The notes beneath the pieces were generated by a model that saw only the letters and a list, made by a program, of their open reading frames with translations, was not told the origin of the DNA and ran no database searches. DNA of 35,412 nt from a virus: positions 1-35,412 of the IMG/VR virus record IMGVR_UViG_3300024518_002264, one strand, 5' to 3'. Made by a program: the position numbers and the translations under genes. Every line of letters begins with the position of its first letter. Position 1 is the first letter of the stretch. Positions 1 to 10,800 of the stretch are shown here, in pieces.

Positions 1-1825
1 TAGCGGGAGAGGAATATTCTCCTTCACGCTTCGCAACAATAGCTTTTTGTTGTTCTATTTTAGCAAAATATAAACTATATTTTCTTGTTCCAACCGGACC
101 ATCTATCCTATCTAATTTAATCTTGTATTTATTTCCTTCAAAATCAAACCTTGTTTCCATAGCTTGATCACCTTTTTTAGATTCAACACCATCAGGGTGT
201 GTCCATTCTAGATCTCTTCTAGTAGTAAAACTAAATTTAGCTTCTGGAATAAATCCTGATTTCGTATTAGTTTTGGTAATTCTAAACTCAGTACCTACTT
301 TCTTTTTATTAGACCCTTTAGAAAGTATATCATGCTCACTAGGTTCCCAACCCAACTTATCAGCCCAGTATTTAGTTAGCGAACTGTACAATCTAACTCT
401 ACTAGTTTCATGAGCATTAAAGTATATTGAGTCTACTTTATTATTTTTAACGTAATCTAATATGCTGTTGCCAACTACACTTAAAACTTGCCATTCATTT
501 CCTTTGCCAGTTATAGTATGGTCTAATATTTGAAAAGGAAGATGAGGACGAGACTTGTCTACGTGCGCAAAATACAAACTGTAATCATTTCCTTTAGCTG
601 ATTCTAACTTGTTTAATCTTACTATATATTTCTCTTTATTAATCTTAAACCAAGCTTCTTGGTTTCCAGCTTTTCCTTTCCATTTTAAATCTCGCTTAGT
701 GTTCATGCTGAACTTAGGGAATGGTGCAGCGCCTAATTCTTCATTGATTCTTGCTTCTAAGTTCTTTAATACAGTGGCCTTAGGTAGTGGTTTTGCTATA
801 GCAAATTCCCCTACAGTGTCACCAACACCATCTTTATACGACTCCACAGATTGTTCCCAACCTAGCTTATCAGCCCAGAATTTTGTTAATGTCTCATAGA
901 TTCTAGTTCTACTAGTATGTCCACTAGTATAAGATATACCATCAACATTGTTTTTCTTAACGAAGTCAAATATACCGTTAGATATTATACTTAGTATTTC
1001 CGCAGCGTTACCAGTGCCAGTAATATCCGTATCCATCTTAAACCCTGCTTTCCTTATTTCATTTTCATTAAACCCAGCTTCTTTCATAGATTTAACCTGT
1101 GCTTTGCTAAGAGAACGTTTTTCTAACTTGGCAAAAGTTAAATCAAAATACTTACCACCATCCACAAAATCACCTTTGAAGTAGAAACTATCAGGAGCCT
1201 GTTCTAATGAAATACCATATTTCTTACCATTAATATCAAACTCAGTGTCAAATACTTCGATGTCATTTCCCGCGTGTTTCCTACTAACCTTATCCCACTC
1301 AAGATCACGCTTAGTCTCCATGCTAAATTTAGCTTGTCTTAGTGCATCCGCTCTTGATGCAACTTCCGCTTGTGCGCTTGTTGGTTCTTTGTACTTAAGT
1401 CCAATGTCGTAACCTGGTTTTCCAATATGGAATATGTTGTGTTGGGAATTAATATCGTGATTCCAATCTAATTTATCCGCCCACAATTTAGTCAATCTCT
1501 CGTATAATCTAGTTCTACTTTTTTCTTTAGAAGAAAAATATAGAACATTAACATCATTTCTTTTTGCTAATTCTAAAACTCCATTTGAAACTACACTTAA
1601 AACTTTAAATGCGTTTCCGTCACCAGTTATAGCTTGACTTCTTCTACCATCTTTTAAGTTGCTAAATGATAATTGCCATTCTCCTTTTGTTTTATCTATT
1701 GAAACTAAATCTATTTCATAAGGAGTTTTATTAATTTCAAACTTCGAATTTAAACCTTCAACCATACCACCATCCCAATTAGTCTTTTTCCAGTCGAGAT
1801 CACGCCTAGTGTCCATGCTAAATTT
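1..1825 (-). repeat. Four tandem copies of a 160-200 residue domain in the giant protein
   Basis: Protein-level repeats begin at residues 3106 (nt 1825), 3271 (nt 1330), 3476 (nt 715) and 3635 (nt 238, cut by the window edge). Each opens with KFS followed by a variant of MxT(R/K)RDLxW. Copies 1-3 share a core with TGxGNA, then a run like VLSxVxNxI, then SRxRLYxxLTKxWADKLxW. The copies differ widely in sequence and length, so the duplication is old and not a recent DNA repeat. The pattern ending in a tyrosine-leucine helix and a WADKLGW-type motif faintly recalls GNAT acetyltransferases, but that is a guess. Confidence 0.85.
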
Positions 1826-4800
1826 AGCTTTATTGTTTTTATCAATGCTTTTTAATTCTTTGTTTATATCACTAATTAGTTCTTTAGGTTTGGGAAAAAC
1901 TTTATCAAGTATTTTATCGAAAATACCCGCTGTTTTTTGTTTTCTTTCTGCAGTTTTATTTTCCTTTTTCTCTTTACTCCATACATCTCGCATATCAACA
2001 TTAGAAACTTTATTACCGATATATTTATCTACAACAATAACGGGTAAACCTTTTGTTATGGATTTTCCATCATATAAAGAATTTATCTTATTCGCTCTAG
2101 AATTAATACTTTTCTTCATTGAAAAATTATCTTGTGCCCAATCCATGAATTCATTTAGTATCTCAGAAGCGTTAGGTTGTTTTAGAACATTTTTAATACT
2201 AATTGAACCATCTTTTTTGTTAGTATTATAGAATCTTGCTTCTATTGCATCTGCTTGATTTGGAAATTTTTCTTTTGCAATTTCCAAAAATCCACTTGCA
2301 TCATCAATATCGGGTATGATAGTGGCATCTTTCAAATCTTTAGCTTTAACACTAGATACTCTACCGTCCCCTTCTACTGCGTAACTATAAGCGCCATGAG
2401 GGTCACCAGTAACAAACCACACAGCGTTAAAATCTCCTAAAGTCCCACTACCACCATGATATAAAGTTTCGTTCTTTATTAAATCCCTGAATTTATTATA
2501 GTTTGGATTTTTTTCTAAATCAGTTTTTATAGTATTACTAAACTTGACATTAGATTCTCTAGGTTTAGCTTGCTGAGTTTTAGATTTAACTGGTAATTGA
2601 TCTAAAGCTTCTTGAACAGCTTCAACATTAGCTTTATGATCGTCTGCGAAATAGAAGTCATTAAAACCTTCTTTAGCTTTACCAACCATCCATTCTGCTT
2701 TAGCAGCTGGAGCACCGTTTTCTAAACCAGTTATATTTTCTATAGGTATATCTAATCCCATGCTCTTTAAGAACTCATGTATAGATGGAGCAGCTTCTTG
2801 TGGTCTAGCAGTTAATACAAACATGTTTCTATCGCCTTTAGCCTCGTTAATCATCTTAGCTAACCCAAGCAATGGACCTTCGCCTCCTTCAATAACTTTC
2901 TCAAATTCACTAAAATCAAACTTAGCACCTTCACCAGTTAAACGATCTCCATGTTCTGCAAACCCACCAGCTTCTAATCTACCACGTTCTGTTGCGTTTA
3001 ATTTAGAATTAACTGACTCAACGAATCCAGGAGGCATTTCACCCTGCTTTAAGTTATCAGTGTTAACTTCAAAGAAATTTTCACCAAACTCTTTAGCGTA
3101 TTCTGCTTTATTAGCGTTAACAGAATCCCATGTTTTATCAACTATTTTATCCTTAAGAGATCTTGCCTTTCTATCTCTATTTCTTTGTAATGCGGTTTCT
3201 TTCGATGTCTCTACATATACCATCTTAACATCATAACCCTTTTCCTTAAGTGCCTCTATCTTAGCCCTAGTAGCCTTTATTGATGCTCCAGTTCCATCTA
3301 ATACAACTCCAGTACCTTCATTAGTATATTTATCTAATTTTCTTTCCGCGATCTTTTTAGCTAAAGCACCCATCTCAGATCTAACAGATCTTTGAACGGC
3401 ATCGTATCCAGCTTCACCTTCAGATAACCCAACTAACTTCTTAGCCCATTCTAAAGATATATCTTGGTTAACAGTTTTGTAACCTTGTTTCCCTAGACCT
3501 AAACCTTTTACAACACTAGATTTACCACTTCCAGGAGCACCAGCCAGTACAATTGCTTTAAGTTTAGATGAAGGTTTACCTGTAGTATTAGGTTTGTCAT
3601 ATATAACCCTACTATCAGTTGTCGCTAATGTATCATCAAAATCAAATACTCTAGCTTTTTTAGGTTCTTTATTTAACTCCCTAGCTTTCTCTAAAGCTAT
3701 ATCAGTAATACCCATAACCTCTATTTGCTCAGAAACTGTTTTAGGTTTTTTAGTATTACTAAAATGAGGCATGACGGTTTTGTTCTGTTTCATAACCTCT
3801 TGTGCAGCTTCATATGCATCTTTTTGGTACTCCCCTATCTTCTTTATCTTTCCATTTTCAAATATTATAATAGGTTCTGAAAAAGCTCCATAAGTAAACT
3901 CATTTAAATACCTATCAAATCTGTTTTTATATTCTAAAGGTTTACTTTTCCCGTGTCTCATGTTCACTATCGTATCCACTGGGTCATATAGTATAGTAGC
4001 AGATGTATCATTAAATTTTTCTCTTAACTGTGTTTCTGTTATTCTTCCTTCAACAAAGTTTGCGATCTCTATCTGCATGGTTCTAACCGGAGGATTATGC
4101 TCGTATACATAGTCTTTTGGGTTTTTAGATTCCCCTATAACCATGCTGTCAACATGGTAAGAGGCTCTTAATGGAGCGGTCATGTCACCGACAATACTCT
4201 CATTCCATGCGCTAACATCTTGTATGTCAATCTCGTTATTCTTTAATTGTTCTATTAATGATTTAGCTTGAGATATTATTATATCTTTATTAATATCAGC
4301 ATACTCTTTACTGTCTTTTAAAGCTTCTATTAATTTACTTTCTAAAGTACTCCCATCTTTTAAATCTTGTTTTTCTATTAAATCTAAGAACTTCTTATTC
4401 GCTTGTCTTGATTGAGCAAAACTTTTAATATTTACTTTTTCTCCATTAACTAAGACTGCACCTTCTTGACCTTTTTTCGTTGTCTCGATTTTTATAATAT
4501 CATTAAAAACTTTTTCTCCTAATATAGGTTTGACAAGAACCTCCAATAAGTCACTTTTGTTTTTAAATATACTATATCGATTACCGCTTTTATCACCGGT
4601 ATATTCTAACACTAGTTCTCCGTTTTTACGAACTCTAGTTACGCTACCATCTAAAATTTTATTACCACTACTAGCTAAAGCGTTCTTGAAATTTTGTAAA
4701 GCAAATTCAATTAATTCTTTTTCACTTTTAATTTCCCCATTCTCCCACTTCTCTCTTATTATGTTTCTCGCGGCTTGTTCTAAACCTTCAACTCTCAATT

Positions 4801-7800
4801 TTACGTCTTTATACTTACTTATTCCAAATATTTCCTTGGCACTAAAGTCAGCTCTACCACTTTGTTCCCAATATGATTTCTCCAGCAAGTTGTAAATATC
4901 TTTAGTTGATAATGGTATATCACCTTTTTTTAACTTAGGCAGTTGTTTAACCACGGTAGACCATTGTTCTTTGATTTTTTTCAAGAGATTCCCTTTAATA
5001 CCAGCTTCCCCAAAAATAAGATCAGCGGCTCTATCAACTCGAACACCATCGCTAATTTTTAACATAAAACTAGGAACTTTCTCTGAATAAACATCTTTAA
5101 TTTCTTCTGAGTTTGTTAATTTATCGATCTCTGATATAATAGTACCTAAATTCTGTTTCTTTTTTGTAATGTTATCTAAAATAGCATCTCCATGAGCTTT
5201 ACTTTTTATAGTAGTAATGAACTCTACAGTATTACCGTTAAAATCTTTAGAACTTTCCTTAGTCATAGAAAAAGCCACGTTTGGATCAACCCCAACTGCT
5301 TTAGAAATTTCCGCTACAGTTTTGTCAGCAGTTAAAACATCAATCAATTTTTTATTTACTTTTAATTGATCATTTATCTCACTTAATCTATTTGAATCAT
5401 TTTCATTTAATTTACTTATATCTTTTTTATCTTCTAATTTTCTTTGTTCTACTTTTAATAAATTACTTTCTTTGTCGATTTCTTTAACTTTTAAATCTTT
5501 AGCTGCATTTAAAGCATCTTTACCTATTTTCTCTGCTAATAATTTTCCGATAGCTAACCGTCCTTCGTTTGGTCTACTTATTTCGTTAATAAAATAATCT
5601 GCAATTTCGCTTGGAGTGGGATTTTTCTTTTCGTATTTTCCTCTTTGAGAAGCTTCATTAGTTATACGTTCTTCAACTCCAGCTCTTCTAGCTTCAGCAT
5701 AAGTAAATTTACCAACTTCTTTATAAAAAACATCCCAATTTCTATTTCTTATTAATTCTGGATTAGTTTCATTTATTCTCAAAAGCTCCTTCGCTAGTTT
5801 GTTTTCAATAAAAACCCTGTAGTCTACCTTTGATTTACCACCAGCTTTTGGTATTTCATTAAGAATGTCTTTCTTTAATTCATTAATAATCTGTTCAGAA
5901 ACCCTTGGTCCTGATTTACCTCCTTTAAGTTTTCTACTAAAAAACTGATAGTCACCTTTTAATATATTAGGTATTTGTTTATCTAGTACATCTTTGACTT
6001 TTCCAATAACGTTATTCTGTTGAGCTTCACTTAAATTAACAACATTTTTAGCTGTTGATCTCATTTCCACCCGAGCGTCTTTAGCATCTATTGCTGCTTC
6101 AATACCACTTTCTGCACCCATTTCTTTGACAGCTCCACCTTCTCCTGCGTCAACATCTATTGATTTTGTAAATTTAGTTTTTTCATAATCTTTAAGTATA
6201 TCACCTCTTCTCCAATAAATTCGTGAATTTAAATAGCCAATTAAACTATTATTTATTTCTGGATTAAAATTTATTAAATCTTCTGTTATCCTCATCTTCA
6301 TTTCAGGAAGAAATACATGTTCAACACTTCTCCCATATACATTTTCCCCAACTAATTGAGAACCTTTAAGAAGCCCATCCATTTTTCCACTTTCTATAAA
6401 ATCATAAATAGGAGCTATACCAGGCTTGTTTATAGGATTGCTGAAGCTAGAAGGAATGTCTGGATCTGGATTCCATTGGAGCTTCGTCATGTTGTATCTC
6501 TTGCCATCTGCAGTCAAACCACCCTCAACTAGGTCGTCTATTTCTTGATTATCCTCCGTTTGCTTCCGCGTTAAACCCTTGGCTTTATCTTTTTTTAATC
6601 TTTCTTTATATCTTTCTTCGGCTGCGATTTCTTCTGCTTTTATTACCTCATGTTTTTCAGCATTGATTTCTTTGATTTCCTCCATCAATTCTGTTTTCTT
6701 TTCACCTTCAGCAGCTCTCCATTCGTCACCCTTTTCTTTTGCCTTAGTCTGTAATTCCCCAGACTTTCCATATAAATCTTTAGTAGCTATTTTAGAAAAC
6801 TTAACTTCGCCATCAAGCCCAACACTGACTTCATCAACCCTTCTAACATCTTTTCCAGCTGCATAATCTTGAATATAATTATATGCATCTATACCAGTTT
6901 TAAACTCAGCCTGTGTGAACCCAGCTGGTTTGAATATATTACCAGTTAAAGCATTACCAATTTTTTTCCATTTAGAACTACCATCTATTTTCTTATATTC
7001 TATTCTACCTTCAGCAATAGCATCATGAAACGCTGTGAACCATTCCACTGGTGCTGGATCAGCTTGCATTGATAATTTCCGTTCAACCTCTTGTAATTCT
7101 TCCCATGATAATTGTTTCTTAAAATCTTTTACTAAGTTTGCTATAATCTTAGGATCTTTTAAAGCAGGTTCTGTTAAGAAGTGTAAAAATTCATGAGGAA
7201 CAACTGTAATATTTTTTACTCTTCTAGCTTTTGCTAGATTTATATGTATTATAGGTTTCTTAGTACCATCTGCATTAACTTTCATTTCAATGAAAAACCC
7301 TTCACCTATATGCTTTTTATCTTTACTTACAACATCTACACCAAGTTTAGACGAAGCTTCAATAAACTCTTGATCAGTTTCGAAAGCTTTAAACGTTCCT
7401 TCTGGATATTTCTCTCTAAACTCTTTTTCTGTTTTACGGACAGATTCCATTCTTTGAGTTTCAAGATACCCTTCGTTTTCTTTTTCAGCATTGTCTACAC
7501 GTTCTTGTAATTTTTCTAAAGCTTCTTTATTTTTCTTAAGAGCAAGATCAGTGGTCACCGTTTCTTCATTGTTCTTCTCTCTCTTCTTTTTTTCACTATT
7601 TAATTTACCTTTCTCACTAGCTAACTTATCTGCTTTAATTAACAATTCCATCGCAGCTCTTCTATTAGGCTCCCCTATTCCAAATCCTTTACTATCCAAC
7701 CATTCGACTTTACGTTTTGCATTGGCTAGAATTTGATTTATAGCTGCTTTCTGCTGTATAACCTCTGTAGTCTGTACATCTCCAACAGCCATCTCAATTA

Positions 7801-10800
7801 TAGTTCTTTTGGTTTTTGGATCGCCTAAAGCTTCAATCTGTGCTGGAGTTAGATTTATATCTGCAATGTCTAAACTTTCTTTACCGCTAGCGCCAAGTTG
7901 CATGTCGATTGTATTTTTTAAATCTTCACCAAGTTTTTTTTGTTTGTTGAAAGCTGTTTTGCCGTTGTTGAATTCTTTCATAGCTTCCTCAACGGCTTTT
8001 ATTTCCATACCTTTTACTACTGTCTCAACATCTGTCTCTAGTTCTTGTAGTTTTTCAGCAAGTTCTGTTCCTGCAAGTTCTCCAAATTCTCCTTGTTGGT
8101 CTTTGTACTTTGGGTCATTTAGTAATTCTTGTCTCTTTTTTAATCCAATGTCTCTTAAGCGACTAATACCAGAATCTTTACCAAGCCAATCTGATCTTAC
8201 ACCTAATCTTTTTTCCGCAGCACGTACTTTTGGGTTGTTTGATAATCCTACTATTTCATTACCTAGTTTGTTTACAAACTTTCTAGTAGACGAACCAAAC
8301 TCTACAGCTGTAGATTTTCCACCACAAAGTATCAATTGCCAGAATAAAATATTTGCTTTTTGAGGATCCGTAATTCTAGCAAACTCTTCAGCACTCATTT
8401 CACCTTTAAGCGTGGAATTTACTAGCTCTACAGCTGTAGCTATAGCTGTGCCACTGCCAGCCCCAATCCCCATATTCACAGTCTCCCTAAATAAAGCTGA
8501 CTCTTGGTAAGCGCGTTTTAAACTAATACCTCCACTATATTCACCCATCATTAACGGACTTAAGTATGCGTTTATACCTTTCCCGGCAATTCCACCACCA
8601 ATACCAAATCCAAGCCACATTTCCCATCCCATTTTGTGAGTACCTAATGTTCTATTCATGGCCTCGTCAGTTAATAGACCAGCGCTTAATTCAAGAACAC
8701 CAGCACCAAATACTTCAATTGATGAAGCTAATATTGGGGTTTTTGCTACATTTTTCCCCAAAGTAAATAGTGTTTTTCCATAACTACTCGTTGGTGTCCA
8801 AATTTTAGGGGCAAGAGGAGCGAGCCTAGTCTCAGTAGTAGCTAGTCTTAACTTACTACCGGTTTTAGTCCATCTTCTTCCATATTTTAATCCACTTGTG
8901 AAAGCTCTTCCACCTAGGTGTCTAAAACTAGCAGCTACAGGCTGTTTCGTTACTCCAACTGTGAAAATAAGAGCTCCAAAATCACCTATTCCTTCAAAAA
9001 TTTGATCTATAGGTCTATCCTTAATTCTCTTTTCTAAATTCTTTATATAATCACTTTTTTCTTCTGTGTCAAACGCGTCTGGATCAACTTCGTAATATGC
9101 ATCTTTAAATTCCTTAGCTATAACATCACCTTTCTTTAAAACTCCTGTCATTGCCGACTCGTTCATTATTACACTTGCTAAACCACTTACAAGGTGATCA
9201 AATGCACCGGTTTGTTCTAAACTAGCTGGATCATAGTTATATGCTAAAGCTTTAGTATATGCTAAAAACATGTTAAGTTGTTTATTGTAGTATTGCCCAA
9301 GTTCTGTTCCATTTGGAACACCAGATAAACGCATAGGTAGTCTATTACCAGCTTCACCACTCATAGCCATTCTCTTAAAATCCTCTTTTAAAGAAAGATC
9401 CTTCTGAGGAACCATTTTCCCAAAATCATAATCAAGTCGCCCTGCAGCACTATCAGCCTCGTATTGTTGCGACAATGCTTCACCACCAAGCAATAAAATA
9501 TTTGAAATTAAATTACTCTTTTCAGATTCCGGAAGTTTAGTCATAGCGTCATTCGTGGCCACTAAATTATATAATAACTTAATTGCGTTTCGCTCCATTT
9601 CATCCCTATCACGAACATTTGCTACTATATCTTTCGCTTCGGCATCGATTTCAACTTTATGTTTTTGTATATACTCCCCAGTTGAAGTATTGAATAATGG
9701 TAATACTCCTTCGTCAAATATCTTTTTTCTTAAAGATTCATATTCCTTAGTCAACTCAATATATCCATCTGAACCAGGTTTTGTTTCAATTATTTTATCT
9801 TCTAATTCTTTTAACTTAATATAACTTGGACTAACATATTTTTCAATAGATTTATATAAATTATTACTTATAACTTCATTGGCTTCTGCTCTAATCTGTT
9901 GTGGACTTACCGCCATCAAAGAGAGAGCTCCTACAAAAGCATTCCAATTATCTTCCCCTTCACCCCATTTATCTATCTCTTCAAGATATTTTTGATTATA
10001 TATTTTAGATACTTCCGCTGTTCTATCCGCATCATAACTAGGAGAATTTGGATCTAACTTGTTCCAATCTATGATCATGTATCCTTCTGAAATATACTGC
10101 TTTGTTTTTTCATCTATTAAAGACTTTTGATCTTTTTGATGGAATACTTTAGATTGATATTTTTTGCCAAAATCCCACTTATCAGTATTTGTTTTGTTAA
10201 TACCAAGAAGGACTTGAACGCTATTCGGTTTATTTAAAGAATAATAACCACCTTTTCCGGCAACAGTAGGATCTGATAAAAATCCATCTTCATTAGGTAA
10301 ATAATCACCTACTTTAAAATCCGATAAATACTCTAGCATGCTTTTTCTACTTCCAATAGGTGCACCAATTAACCCGTTAGAAAATAATCCTAATATTATA
10401 TCATTAGCTTTATCATCTTCTTCCTTATCACCATCTTTATGAAGTTCTTCTTTTAGATTCTCTGCAACCTCATTTTGTTTTTCTTCTAGGAAACGATCGT
10501 AATCAGATTTTACTTCAGTTGGTTTGGTATCTTTTTTTAACCAAGGTTTTTCACCTATGTAAGTTGGATCTAAGCGATTTAATTCTTCTTCTCTGAGAGT
10601 AACTAATCCAACTTCTTGTTGTTTGTCAGGTACAAATTTACCTTGATATTGGTCTGGTCTAGAAGAACCCATTCCCAACCCATAATCCCCAGAAAAATCA
10701 CTATCAATGTTCTGCTCTTCTTTCCAGGTTTCAAATTCTTCTTTCAAATTTTCATCAACCTTTTTCTCTACTTCCTCAATTTGTTCTACATACTTTTCAT

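Noticed and set aside
7809-8363. Plus-strand open frame of 184 codons inside the giant gene, with others at 2760-3236 and 1809-2231
   Set aside because: They lie antisense to a continuous coding frame with recognisable motifs, read as Ser/Phe/Leu-rich low-quality protein, and have no leader or neighbour on the same strand.
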